This document shows, piece by piece, positions 22,816 through 36,700 of a stretch of DNA of 64,000 nt; position 1 is the first letter of the stretch, and every line of letters begins with the position of its first letter. The stretch spans positions 45,708,574 through 45,772,573 of the forward strand of contig CM034531.1 in NCBI GenBank assembly GCA_020002185.1, given 5' to 3'. The DNA is from Paraescarpia echinospica. Lineage: Eukaryota; Annelida; Polychaeta; Sabellida; Siboglinidae. A model generated the notes under the pieces. It did not search any database and was not told the DNA's origin. It was given only the letters and a program-made list of their open reading frames with translations. The position numbers were made by a program, and so were the translations under genes.

Positions 22816-24880
22816 GTTATATATTGATGTAACGGGTACTAGCTGTAAGTGTCCGTCCGTGTTTTGTACCGTTTCTGCAATACACATCAGAGGCACTCTG
22901 GGATACCGCCAACCTCATGAGTAGTTGATTACTATTCGTAATTTGTCTCCTTAAACATGCAAACTCCATAATACATAACAATGCGTCACGAGATTGGATC
23001 GCTTGCAGACAGTGCCACTCGATCGTCTGCAAGCGTCCCGATGTCGACTCCGTATCCCGATCGCACCACGTGCTCAGTTCGTTTGATCAAGCGCCCCCAT
23101 TTCGACTCCTATTCCGATCACCGTTAAATTATTAATCATGTGTGCCAAACATATTAAAATGGGTGGAGCAGGTGCCGACCTTCGAAAGTGGACAGACCAG
23201 CAACGGACTTTCGCGCAGCGCCTCGATTAATTATAGTCTATACATATTGCCAAGCTGCAAGCAATCCTTATTTTGTCCGTATGAAAAGTTTGTCTGACCG
23301 CCGGGAGACTTCTACCGTTAGATTTGTCGTTAAATTCTTAATCAAGTGATGCGTGTAAAAAATATTAAAATACGTTTTGATCTGAGGAAGCGCCAAACTT
23401 CGCAAGTCGATAGAACAGCCTTTTTGCAACAGACTAACGAAGCACCAGCAGGACCGTAGCCGGCACGTGTGATTAGAGAAATAATGTTTTATGCATACTG
23501 TTTATTTGTTAATGTACCGATATATATGATAATGATAAGTAACGACGTTTACTATAACATAGCTCAACAATAGTAGTGAATAATTGCGTACTGTGTGCGT
23601 TAAAAGAACCTGCTCGCCCTCAATATTCAACGGCACATATATGACGTCGTTCATGCTCATTGCCAGGCGGGCCATCACGACGTCCTATGCGTGTGTAGTG
23701 GACTAGCCAGGGGTGCTAAGGTTGCTGGCGTCTTCTTTTTACAAAAGCGTTTAACAGTAGCTACCTGTAATAATTATTATTCAGATGGGTGCCATTAAAC
23801 ACTGGCTTCAAACTAGCAATACTTACCTTTTCTGCTTGTTGACTGATTGTTAAAAATGAGATTGTGTGTGGGTAATTGTTTTGTAAATAAAATGGAATTT
23901 TCCAAATTAGCTACATGCATGTCTATAATTAGTTTAATGTTTGACATCACACCTTTTACTATTTGCAGTGCAATATATCTCAATTTCTGTTCAGCCCAGC
24001 CCAACAATATTTTGCATACTTATTTATTATATATAATAGTCTCTGGGAATATAAAAAATGATGTGAATTTATACATAAAATGTTATGTCATACTAAATAT
24101 TGTGTTTTGCTAAAACTTAAATAAAGTTAGGACATGCTAATTTAACTAAATAGAACATAGGTTCATGTTGTATTGTCTATATATACTATAATCTTCCATT
24201 TGTTCACATTTATATTGATCTAAATGTCATTTTTGAAAATTATTACGTTGCTTGTACATTGTTAATTTTTGAAAATCGAACATAACAGTATATCTCAATT
24301 TATGCGAAACCTTGCCCAAAGAAATTTGGCACACATATTACCTGTATAATATTCTCTGTGTATGTTGAATATTAAGCAGACTTACATAAATTAAAAAGTT
24401 ATGTAAAGTTGAATATTGTGTTTCGTTCTACAAATAGTACAAATGCTTGCCCGAACCTATACTATAATACATAAATATATGTATACACTGTGTACATAAT
24501 ATATTATATGTAAGTAGTATGATATTAAACTGCAAGCTGTACACTACTACTGCGTCTCATGTATTTAATTTAGTCGCATGTCGCAAGTGCCTTTTTAACC
24601 ATTGCTCACCACGCTTTATGTGCCCTTTTACTAAAATGGCACCCTGCCCTTTTGAAAACCTGGGCAACACTGGTCATTCTTGACGTTAAAAACTTTTTTT
24701 AACTGTTGAATCAATCAGTAATTGCATGGCAAGCACACATGTTAACTACATTTTTTAATTCACCTGTCACTGTTTATAATAAAGCTCGCTTATTATTTTC
24801 AATAAATAAAACAATATTTTGTTTGTAAAACATAAAACAAATTATTAGTTATGCATTGTATCATAGCTTTGATGAATTGC
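22816..24880. other. Probable gypsy-2 3' LTR start, then unannotated AT-rich DNA
   Basis: The LTR end is not determined because no 5' partner is present. Two diverged copies of one segment occur near 23123-23220 and 23322-23440: TTAAATTATTAATCA / TTAAATTCTTAATCA, then ATATTAAAAT and a CTTCG...GACAGA motif. No gene was recognised. Confidence 0.4.
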
Positions 24881-24889
24881 CTCTGATCC

Positions 24890-27045
24890 AAAAGAACATC
24901 TACATCACTTATATAAACAGTACTGTCAAGTACTCAATGCATTACTTAACAAACATGCACCAATAAAATCCAAATGAGTGTCAGAAAGGCCACCAGCTTC
25001 ATGGATGACTTCCGAAATTATACTATCTAAAAGGCGTCATCGTTATTTAGAGCATGTATGGTGCAAATCGTGCTCGCTTTTAGATAGGTCGCGCTATTCT
25101 AAGCAATGTCACCTCTGTAATAGACAAATGGCCAAAGCTAAATCAGATTATTATACAAATATGGTTATAAATAAGTCTGATAACCCGCATCAGTTCTGGA
25201 ACTGCATCAATAACATTCTACATAGACGGCCTGCACCATCGCTACCTGATCATGTGTCAATTAAGTCTCTATGTGATTCGTTCCCTAGTCACTTTATGAA
25301 TAAAATCAGTATTATTCATTTTGCTTTCGCACGCCATATTTTAAGTAATGTCTCTACTTGTATCATTTGAACCTGCAACAGTTGATGAAGTTAGGAAAAT
25401 AATTACGGGTATGTCCTCCCCAAATAAATCATCTACACTTTCAACAATAAGTACTGCTAAAAGCATGTCTCAATACATTCCTGATGATTTCAAATACGCC
25501 CATGTCACACCACTTCTTAAGAAGTCATCTCTGCCTAAACAAGACCTAAATAGTTATAGACCTATTTCTAACCTCAGCTTTGTTTCCAAAATACTAGAAA
25601 AGGTTGTAGAAAGTCGTCTAAAGTCTCACATTAGTACAAATGGCTTAACTAATGTGTCACAATCAGCATATAGACAGTTTCATTCAACAGAGACTGCCCT
25701 CTTAAAGGTTCATAATGACATTAACTTGAACATTAATAATGGTAAAGTGACTGCACTTACCTTACTAGATCTCTCTGCCGCGTTTGACACGACTGATCAC
25801 AGCATTCTCATTGAATGCTTATTAAAGTGGTACGGCATATATGGCACAGCTCTAAGCTGGTTTTCTTCATATATAACCGATAGTTACCAAACTATAAAGA
25901 TTGGGAACTGCTTTTCAACTGCACTGCCAACTTTATTTGGTGTTCCCCAGGGTTCTGTTCTTGGGCCTTTGCTTTTTACTCTTTTTTTACACCACGCCAC
26001 TAAGCTCTGTTATACAGTGTACAAAGACATAACTTGGATCATCATCTTTATGCTGATGACACTGAGATTTACATTTCGTTGATTACCCCGGATACAAATC
26101 GCTCCCTTAACCAACTTAGTGATTGCCTTCAACATATCTTCCACTGGATGACTGACAGCAAATTGAAATTAAATGCAAGTAATACTGAATTAATCATTAT
26201 TGGTACTCCAATGCAGCAAACTAAACTTGATGGTTTTTTCCTGTGCGTATTTTGAATCAGTATATCATGCCAGCAACCTCGGTGTGGAATGTAGGAGTGA
26301 TCTTTGATAGTAACTTCAATTTCCGACAACACATATCAACCGTGTCGCTGCTGTTTTGATCATATTTGTGATCTTCGCCGTATTCGCCGTTATATGTCAT
26401 TTTCGGTTGCTAAAACTATTGCAACAACGCTTAATTGTTAGCAGCAGACTTGACTATTGCAATTCCCTACTTCATAATATCGCTAGCAAGGATATCACAA
26501 AACTTCAGCGTGTCCAAAATTGTCTAGCAAGAGTAGTTACAAGATCTCCTCGTTTTTCTCGCTCTGTACCACTTTTGAAGTCTACATTGGCTTCCTGTAC
26601 GATATCGTATACTATTTAAGATATGTACCATCATACACCAGGCACTGTAAACAACCATCTTATTTGCATTCATAGCTTACTCCTGTAAGAAAACCTATCC
26701 AACTTCGATCATCTAGTTCTGACCTACTTTTTGTTCCTAGAGTCAACACTACGTTTGGAACTAAGACTTTTGGTTTTGCTGTTGCTGCACCAACTTTCTG
26801 GAATATGCTCCCTCTTGGGGTTAGATCAGTTGAAAATATTACAAAATTCTGTCGTCATTTAAAAATGTATCTTTACAACCTTGCTTATCCGCCATAGCTC
26901 CCTAGCGCCTTGACCCATCTGTTGACAATTAGAATACTGCTTATGGATTTTGAAATTGACCAATCCTTTTGTTTTGATGCGCCTCTGAGCTTGGTTTCCG
27001 GGGATTTAGGTGCAATAGTAGTTTTCTTATTATTATTATAAACAA
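24890..27045 (+). mobile_element. CR1/L2-like LINE (family C), 5'-truncated, decayed
   Basis: The ORF at 24978-25370 covers a pre-RT region. The ORF at 25348-26082 contains RT blocks: FKYAHVTPLLKK, LNSYRPISNLSFVSKILEKVV, STETALLKVHNDI, TLLDLSAAFDTTDHSIL and [13 protein letters not shown]. The YADD box (HHLYADDTEIYIS) lies in the next frame from 26034, so there is a frameshift near 26000. Downstream remnants (RLDYCNSLLHNI, LQRVQNCLARVVTRSPRFS) are the usual C-terminal region. The 3' end is a short UTR ending in (TTA)n at about 27028-27042, typical of L2/CR1-type tails. It has no endonuclease domain. Confidence 0.85.
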
Positions 27046-27539
27046 TATTAAAATGAACCCGTATTTACACAAACCAATAGTCGTAATAAAAAACCCACTT
27101 GCTGTCAACACTGGATTTAAAGTAATCTTATTTAATTAAATATCGCGTATTTTATTGAATTTATTTTACAATAATCATTGAAATATGTATTGTGATCTAT
27201 CCCCACGTATGAAGTCAACCATAAAGTGGCGCCACCTACCGGAGTTTACGATGGAACTAATGGATATGTAATGTTGGCTGCACGCAATAACGAGTGAATA
27301 TCTTGTACATTTTGATCGATAAAAGACAGTAAATTTAATTGTTTGATCACGTGACAAGCGTATATACGTAGAATATATGTTGTAGATATACGAGGTGAAG
27401 TTTTTAAAGTAGGTGATACAAGGTAATTGCAGTTAGCTTACCAGTACTCATTGGACATTGCGTAATGATTAGATAATCCGGCGTATGCTTCGTTTGTATT
27501 GCTTCCAAGTTCCATGCACGCTTCTGACAGTCGGGTGTT

Positions 27540-29069
27540 GATGGTCTCGGCCCAGGTGAATTCGGTCCGGTGAATGCGGCACACCTTTCAGGTGAATTCG
27601 GCCCACTTTATAATGGCGTGAATAGGGTAGTGAATTCGGCCTATATCTTAGTCTTAGACTTGTCACATGTTGCATGGGCGGCACACGTCAGTATTTGTTT
27701 TGCAATGTAACTTTATTAACAAATATTGCAATTAAAGGTGCAATAAACACCCCAGATAGAATTTCCATCTTGGACCAATATTGGCCCAATTTGCATTGTT
27801 ACATTGGTCCAATGTTGGCATACCAACATTGGCCCAACTTTGGAATGTCCCTCGGGCCTATTTTGTACAACATTGAAACCTGCTGCTTGGCCCAGCACTG
27901 AACTAATAATTGGCCAACATTGGCATGCCAATATTAGCCCAATGTTGAGACAACATTGGCATGCCATGCATCCTATTATATTGGCCTAATGTTGGCACCA
28001 TATTGGAACAGAAGTGGCCTAGTGCCGGCTTAGTGGATTGGTACAGGCCTCGGTCAGGACCTCCATGCTGTACTGGCCCAGTGCTGGCATTTATTCAATA
28101 CCAGCATGCTGTACTCGCCCTGTGCTGATGCAATACAAGATCAGAAGGGACCCAGCTCTGGCACTATACTGGAAAAGTTGTGACCCAGTGCCGGCATAGT
28201 GCATTGGCACAGTACTGTGTCTCAATAGCAATGAGGTAGCAAAAAATACCCAAGATGTGAAATACAAAAAACAGCAACTTTATTTATAAAATTCAAACAT
28301 AATCAGTGTGCCGCTGCTCCCGACTCCCTTGTTCTGCCCTCAAGGCAATTGTCCTTCTTTTTCTTCTCGCCACGTTTCTCATCGGAGTTCTTGAGGCACA
28401 CCATCACCTCTTTCTGACATCTGTGTCCATTGCCTTCTCCAACAGGAGGTTTCTCAGAATAACCCCTGAAACATGTAATTTTGATAAACAGCGGCACACC
28501 TGTTAAGAAATTTTTATTTTTGTAACAATTATCTTATCCAGTCAAAATGTAGTGGAAGGTTCAGGTTTATAAAGACTTTATCGGAAATTATCCTCTCTGA
28601 TTAATTAATTCGTGACAGGAATATACCCAAATCCCTGGAGAAAATGTCCGTAAGTCCTGTTGTCTGAATTGCTCTCCCTCCTACTGTTTTTATAAATTCA
28701 TAACGAACGTAAAGTACAGATCATGAGGCCAGAGTTCGCTGCAGTGACCCTACATACAGCGTGATATAGACACTTGTGTACTGGCTATGTAAATACTTGT
28801 CCAGTGTACTAAACTGCAGCTGGCAGAAAACTTATAAATGTTGGAATTGAATGGGGACTGGGGGGCTGAACCCATAATCTTTTTGGGGGGCTGGATATGT
28901 TCGTCCCCCAATATTTTGGCAAGGAGTATGCAGTTGAATGTTTTTAATTTGCGAATTTATGGAACATTCGTAGTTCTAAAAGCATGTATAACATTGCAAA
29001 AATTCACATAATTACGCAGGCCAAATAAGATTTCAAACCATGTTCAATTATGAACATACGCATGCTTTT

Positions 29070-29128
<59 letters not shown>

Positions 29129-29475
29129 GAACATGCACTCGATCTTGTGACAAACACAGATCAAAGACCATTCGCTGGTGGCTTAGTTTGTTGTGTTTAC
29201 AACAAACAATAGCCCGTTATCAGTTATTTAGATTTAACATATTTTTTTATCTGCTTATTGTATTAATGATTGAATTATGTAGGCTATTATTCAGTTGAAC
29301 TGAGTAATATCCAATTTTAAATTGGATGTTGGTCATGATTGTATTATCATTTGGGCCGAATTCACCAAAGACAACAGAACATCGTGATCGGAGGCTGAAT
29401 TCACCAGAGTTCTGGGCCAAATTCCCCAATTGAAGTTGGCCAAATTCACCGTGGGCCGAATACACCTGTATCCGG
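27540..29475. mobile_element. Possible DNA transposon with inverted subterminal motif clusters
   Basis: Four direct copies of a GGTGAATTCGGCC-like word lie at about 27554-27640. Five copies in the opposite orientation (GGGCCGAATTCACC-like) lie at about 29353-29466. Such facing clusters are known at the ends of hAT and similar transposons. No convincing terminal repeat or target duplication was found, and the interior has no transposase. Confidence 0.35.
27765..28035. repeat. Palindromic GGCCCAATGTTGGCA-type repeat cluster
   Basis: Many overlapping variants of CCAACATTGGCCCAATGTTGG occur on both strands with irregular spacing. It is a self-complementary word family rather than a regular tandem array. 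Confidence 0.7.
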
Positions 29476-30780
29476 TCTGTCTGGTCCTTTGTGACTGTCG
29501 CTGTTGGTGTGTCCATCATGCACTGTGTTCATGGGTGTGCAATGTTGTCAGCTATATATGTGGTCATCTGAAAATCTGTCACTCCTTTAGGCTTTTTTCT
29601 GTTTGACAAGAGCTTTTTGTGTTTTTTGTTCATTTTTTGGTTTAGTGGTCCATTGCAATATATATATGTATATATATATACTTTTCTGAGCATTCTGCAT
29701 GTCTGAGCTTTGCACTGTCTTGCAGCACAGATGGCATCGAATAATTTTCTCTTATAGTAATAAGTTAATGCAATAAGCACTTTCTCCCTGCTCATGTGTA
29801 TATCTGTCGTTTAATAAAGTGCCCGATGCTGCATCAGAGTCGCAGCTTTTACAAAACTCTGACAATTACCTATGTGGGAGCCTTATTCAGTGAATCTGTT
29901 ACCACGTATGTATCAGATAACATTAAATTAAGTATGTGTCTGCCATTGCCATCAAAAAGTATCCCTAAGAAAATATGGAATATGCTTTTTGTTTATTTCT
30001 GAGAGCATTTGTGTAATGTTACACAAGTACAAATTATGTTTTTGTGCAGCATGGGAACCAGACATGGGGTCAAATACATTTGTATTTGAAAGTATTTAAA
30101 TACTTTTTTTGAAGTATTTGTAATTGTATTTGACACTAATTAAATGAGAGTATTTGTATTTAAATACTTCCATAAAGTATTTGAAATGTTAAAATACTTT
30201 CAAATACTATTTCAAATACTTTTATTTGGGCATGGTTATTAGTAAACAATAAGTTACATTTTGTATTCACATATCTTGTTTAACTTCTTGAGAGTTATAC
30301 ATTTTACTGGTTCATTTGACAATTGACCACATTTTCCAGTCAGAAAGAAAGCCATTGTGTGGAAGTCACTGAGGTCATTATGAGAGCATACCAGTTAAGT
30401 CAGGATCAATTTGTTAGTTGTCACCTGTGACCAAGATGGAATTAGCAACAACAGGACTTGCACTGGCATGCCTCTCTTTTGATCATGGTTTTATTGCTAA
30501 GGAACCTTGCTATTGTGTCAATACTTGTGTGAACTGATAAGATATATTTGCACTCTGTGGGTTGAGGAGAAGGTAGGGGCTTCCCAAGCCAGATCATTAC
30601 TTGACTATATTGTTGCAATTTTACAGCATACCAGATATTGCCAATCTGTAAGGAATATCTCATGTAATAGTTATACAAAATATGAAATTATATCTATAAA
30701 CAACATAATTATCTCGTAATATAAGATTTGTTATTGTTTTTGGTACAGGTAATCAGTTGCCAGCACTGTCGATCAATTCT
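28040..30780. other. Upstream region of the PGGHG gene, mostly repeats
   Basis: Contains (CA)n at about 29071-29124 and an AAATACTTTCAAATAC-type low-complexity inverted repeat at about 30068-30236. Short ORFs have no domains. No promoter element could be assigned with confidence. Confidence 0.5.
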
Positions 30781-30783
30781 TCG

Positions 30784-33700
30784 ATGATGTCGCCAATGAG
30801 GAATTCAATCCTTGGACTGATATCGCTAGCTTCCGTCTGTCTCCTCATTGTCTACTGGAGACAGGTATGAATATGTAATAATAATGTTTATTTTATATAG
30901 CGTCATATCCATAACATTCACAGAACTTTACATAAAACTAATATATAAATAGTAAAAATTAAACAAATTTAAATATATATAAATAAATTAAGATAATAGT
31001 GCTGTGTAAACATCAGTAGATTAAGTAAGTTGGTTTAAAAACAAAAAAACAATTCTCATGTTAAAGTAAGTAATTAATAATGTTCTTTCGTCTGTTAAAT
31101 AATCAAGATAGATAAAAAATAAAATAAAAAGTATGAATAACTTAGGGTAGTTGGCAGAGCATTCCATACTGTTGCGGCAGCGTGAACGAAAGTGCATTCC
31201 CTGACTTTAGTTCGTGCTCTCTCAACGATAGGACAGTTACCTTTATGTCACTACAGCACCTGCAGAGACAGTTCTGTTTTCTTCTTTGAACTACATACAG
31301 ACTGGCGTAAATTATTTTCTTTTCAAATGCTTTTCTACTTATTTATCTTAAATGTCTTAAATTTAACATGCTTTTTATGTGATTCTGTTACATCTTCATA
31401 TTATTAATTATTTGACCATTTTAATAAAGATCTTTTGCTCTTTATGAACACATATTTTATTAATTTAGTTAATTATTTATCATATGATATATATTTTTTT
31501 ATTTTAATATATTATAACTATTTCATCATTTAAATGTTTTAGAAACTACATCATATATTTAATTACTTAATAAAATTATATCTAGTCTTTTTATATTAAT
31601 CTAACATTATATTTATCGGCATAGATATATTCTTCTGAAACTTCTATGATTCCATGTATATTTTATAATGAGTGTCCTGGTATATGGCGCTATATAAGTG
31701 TTACTAGTAATAATACTGATAATAGATATACACTGTATATGAAATGAAGCAAAAGTGTCATGACTCATTTTTGTTCATGCACATGACTTAAAACTGACGT
31801 ACCCTCTATGTATGACTTGAATCTAGCTAATGGTGACTTGAGACATTACTTTGAATGTGAACAGTTGACTGGAATCTTGACTTGGAGTTCATTGATTTGA
31901 GTCCTGACCGGCACATTTCTGGCTTAAAACGTATTTTGTAAATATTTATAACTATTCATTTATTTACTTATTCAGGCATCTCCCGTCATTGAACTAATTG
32001 AAACAGAGCACAAAGAAGGTCAAGGTCAGCTCACGAAGGTCATCCATTCATCCCAAGTCTACCTCCAACATATCTCGGTAGACAACAGTCAAAGGAGACT
32101 GCCTAATGTTGATCCAGACGTCTACACATTTACTGTAGATAAGTATGTCAGACATATTTTAATATGTACCTATTATCATTGTTGTTGGAGTCAGAATGTT
32201 GCATTGAGAGAAACAGGGTTAGCATTGTCTTGCTGCTATTTTGAAGTTTGGACAATTTTATTAACTGCACGTTGGTTCAGAGGCATTCCATGTCAAATCA
32301 ATCAAGAATTTACATGTCTGTCTTTGATTTTGACAAAACTTTGTGTGTTAGTTTATGTTCATGAATTTATGTCACAAACCAAATTGACCTTCCCTTCCAG
32401 AGGTAGAGGTCATCAAAGTTTGACCCGACCTTGATACCTGACGACCTTCCAGGTGTCACAACTCCTCTCCTAGGTGACCTACAGATGTGATGTTGGTGTC
32501 ATTTTAAAGCTCTTAGAATTGTCTATATGTGTAGACAATGAACTGCATATCAGAATTTTAAAAACAACAAAAATTGTTTGACCTTTGACCTGACCTAGCA
32601 AAAAACATGTAATCTCCGATTTCGCTGATTTTTGTTTATGTTGAAGAATAGATATTTAGGAATAATCAGTGAAAGTTTGATCATGGGCATTTGATTACTT
32701 TAGGAGTTATGCAATTTAAAACACATTTATAATGCTGTAGTATCGGAACTTAGCACAGTAATAATGCTCTGTCACTATGCAAATAGAGGCTGCCTTCCTA
32801 TAACTTGCTGTGTTTTGTTATCTTCATTATTCTCTACCCATTTAGAACATTATGTACATGTGTTGATATACTTAATATACACATACATGTGTAAACAGTA
32901 TCCATGGGGGCATTCCATCTCAAATCAAACAAAAATAGAGTGGAATTTATATGTCCATCTTTGATATTTATGAAACTTGATGTGTAGGATTATGTTCATG
33001 TGTCTACGTTTTTAGATAAATTTTATGTCCATCTGACTTTCTTTCCAGTGATAGAGGTCATCCACAAGTAAGCAAGTAATGTTTAAGATATGGACTTAGT
33101 TCTTTTGTTTGTTGAAAAGGATCACAATAAGCGTTTATCCTCTGAATTAATAAAACTTTCCATTTCACTTGGTCCTCTTGTCTTATGTACAACTCAGCCA
33201 ATGAAACAATAATGCAAACAGCACTACTATGGCAGATTGAAACATTGTCTGGGAGTAGGTACCATGGTTAGATATTATTATAAATACCATTGTTAATGCA
33301 TGGGGATATATACACACTGCTAAGAGAAGTGTTTCATATAGAACTATGACATGGCAATAACAAAGTGGTGGAATACAAATGATCGCTGTGATTGCAAGTT
33401 ATATTAAGATTTAACAGTGCTCGCACAATGCCAGATTAGGCACATGCTAATCTAGGTATTATGTACACGTATGTGATTTTGCAAAGAAGCCACATATAAA
33501 ATGTGATTTTTATGTATTCGCTAGCTACAAGTCATCATATTATTTTAGAAATATTAAGTATACCAGGAGATACAGATCATTACCTATGCAGAGAATATGC
33601 AGAGCGAAATACAGAACATTCTATGAGGCTGCCTCCATTTTCATACTGAATGACTGATCTAGTTCTTACTACAGCTGTACATGATAAAACTTTTGTGATT

Positions 33701-36700
33701 TTTGCCAAATATGTATGCTTCAAAAAAAAAAAAAAATTGAGGTTACATGATTGAGTTTGGCAGTGCATACACATCATCGTGTATGCGTGGCTGAGTTTTA
33801 GTTGCTGTTATTTAATTAGTTATAACAAAAATATAACAAAACAAACATTGGATGGAAGTTATGAAACACATTTCCAACTGATTGATGGATAGTTTACGTA
33901 ACTTGGAATTGTCACAGAAAACATGTGTAATGTTGCGAAAATCAGTTAATGTCCATCTAATGTCTGTCCGATATGAACCCTAAAATCTATCAAACCTTTA
34001 GCCAGTAGCAGTTTAACAAAATATAGGCGTTACTTTTTCCAAGGGGTTGAACTTGTAGATAAAGCCTTGACAGTTTAATACTCGAGATGCAAAATGTCCA
34101 GGAAGAACAGGTAAACATACAAATACACCTGCATAACACATACTTATGTACATTCGAGAGGTGGGAAGTGGTTAGTAACATGTCTTTTATGGCCAGCTGT
34201 GTCTGATGGTCGAATTGCCAGCCTGTGAGATGAGATGTTGATGTAGATATCTGGTGGCTCTTCTCACAACTGATGGAGGAGGTAGTATGCAGCTGTGTAT
34301 GTTCTCACATGGTGTATCCAGTAATTTAGGAGTATTTAAAGTACTTTACAATTCACCCCTTGGCAGATTCGTTCATTCCGGTGATGATTCCACTTTGAAC
34401 ATCTACTCAGCAATTGTTACATGGAAGCTGTTAGTTTACATGTTTTCACCACTGTCTGTAGGCAAATACTAGTTTATACAGCAACACTCAGGCACCTGAT
34501 GGAATGCAATCAGTGGAGTTCTAACAGCCTTTTGAAATCCTAATTTATCTCAAACATTGACTCCAATTTACACGCATAAGTCAATTGTGTGAGCGAAATG
34601 GAATGGAGATTAACACATAACAGTGTAATTTTATCAGTCATGTTCTCACCGTGTTTTGCACAAATTTTACAATGATATCTCAAGCTGACTAAGTTCATTA
34701 CTCAGGCTTCAACCAGCAGCACGAAGATTCAAACCTTTATGGAGGCTATAAATAACTTGACCACAATTAACTGTGTCAATTTATCAATCATATTTTTATC
34801 ATGTTTACACAAATTGTTGCAATGGTACATTGAGCGGAATAAAGTAAAATCATTATTCTGACTCCAACCAACAGTATGAAGATTTAAACCCTTGTTGTTC
34901 TGGTTAAAAGACACCTGCTACCATTATCCAGCTTTACAATAGCCAGTGTTGTTAGCATATCAGCTGTCTGATGTTGTCGGCACATCAAATGCTCAATTGT
35001 CAACCGGTTGTCAAACATACGTAGTCATCTTCTTCTCAAATTCATATTATCATCTGTTCGTCAAATACCCAATTGTGAATGGCTGATCAAATAACCATTG
35101 TGCAAGTTGTTGAGAAACCAAGCTGAGATTACAAGCCCTACCTACAGGACAATAAAACCAAAGTCTAATTGTCTGTGCAGAGGAAAGTGCATTACACGCA
35201 TGTCAATGCTAATATTACAATACACACACAAACATAAATACATACCTGGATTTTCTGGGTGTCTCCCGGATTTGTTTTGCCAAACTGCCATTCCCCCATT
35301 TGAATGTCACAGTTTGGGTCTAGGAGAGGCTTAGAAAGCACCAAATAGATTTAACATTTGGCTTCTGGTTCCCACATAAGGGCCCCAGAACCAATGTCGT
35401 AGGGAGTCTGTTTCCCCTGCAATAAACAATTCTAACAACTTCTCCTTGATTTCTAAACTCAAACGTTGGCAGGTATTAAAATCTATACATGCAACATTGT
35501 TAGAAGTGATAGTCATACCCAACATTGTTAGAAGTGATAGTCATACTCAACATTGTTAGAAGTGATAGTCATACTCAACATTGTTAGAAGTGATAGTCAT
35601 ACTCAACATTGTTAGAAGTGATAGTCATAGTCAACATTGTTAGAAGTGATAGTCATACTCAACATTGTTAGAAGTGATAGTCATACTCAACATTGTTAGA
35701 AGTGATAGTCATACTCAACATTGTTAGAAGTGATAGTCATACTCAACATTGTTAGAAGTGATAGTCATACTCAACTCAACATTGTTAGAAGTGATAGTCA
35801 TACTCAACATTGTTAGAAGTGATAGTCATACTCAACATTGTTAGAAGTGATAGTCATACTCAACATTGTTAGAAGTGATAGTCATACTCAACATTGTTAG
35901 AAGTGATAGTCATACTCAACATTGTTAGAAGTGATAGTCATACTCAACATTGTTAGAAGTGATAGTCATACTCAACATTGTTAGAAGTGATAGTCATACT
36001 CAACATTGTTAGAAGTGATAGTCATACTCAACATTGTTAGAAGTGATAGTCATCACCCCAACATTGTTAGAAGTGATAGTCATACTCAACATTGTTAGAA
36101 GTGATAGTCATACTCAACATTGTTAGAAGTGATAGTCATACTCAACATTGTTAGAAGTGATAGTCATACTCAACATTGTTAGAAGTGATAGTCATACTCA
36201 ACATTGTTAGAAGTGATAGTCATACTCAACATTGTTAGAAGTGATAGTCATACTCAACATTGTTAGAAGTGATAGTCATACTCAACATTGTTAGAAGTGA
36301 TAGTCATACTCAACATTGTTAGAAGTGATAGTCATACTCAACATTGTTAGAAGTGATAGTCATCACCCCAACATTGTTAGAAGTGATAGTCATCACCCCA
36401 ACATTGTTAGAAGTGATAGTCATACTCAACATTGTTAGAAGTGATAGTCATCACCCCAACATTGTTAGAAGTGATAGTCATCACCCCAACATTGTTAGAA
36501 GTGATAGTCATCACCCCAACATTGTTAGAAGTGATAGTCATAGTCAACAATGTTAGAAGTGATAGTCATCACCCCAACATTGTTAGAAGTGATAGTCATA
36601 CTCAACATTGTTAGAAGTGATAGTCATCACCCCAACATTGTTAGAAGTGATAGTCATCACCCCAACATTGTTAGAAGTGATAGTCATCACCCCAACATTG

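Larger units (their letters stand above)
16990..22830 (+). mobile_element. Ty3/gypsy remnant split by a nested element (gypsy-2)
   Basis: The plus-strand integrase is in two pieces. The left piece (16990-17395) has the zinc-binding region (HPGMVRMKSIARRFVWWPG). The right piece (21912-22630) has the D-D-E core region (VVSDNGPQFVCEEFGRF, AERNVQTFKKM) and C-terminal part. The gap is exactly the gypsy-3 insertion. When one copy of the 7-bp target duplication and the insertion are disregarded, the frame and the integrase motif order continue across the junction. Gag, RT and the 5' end are absent, so this was already truncated or lies beyond a deletion at 16990. A purine tract AAGGTGGAGAAG at about 22804-22815 precedes TGTTATATATTGATG, the probable start of its 3' LTR. 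Confidence 0.8.
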
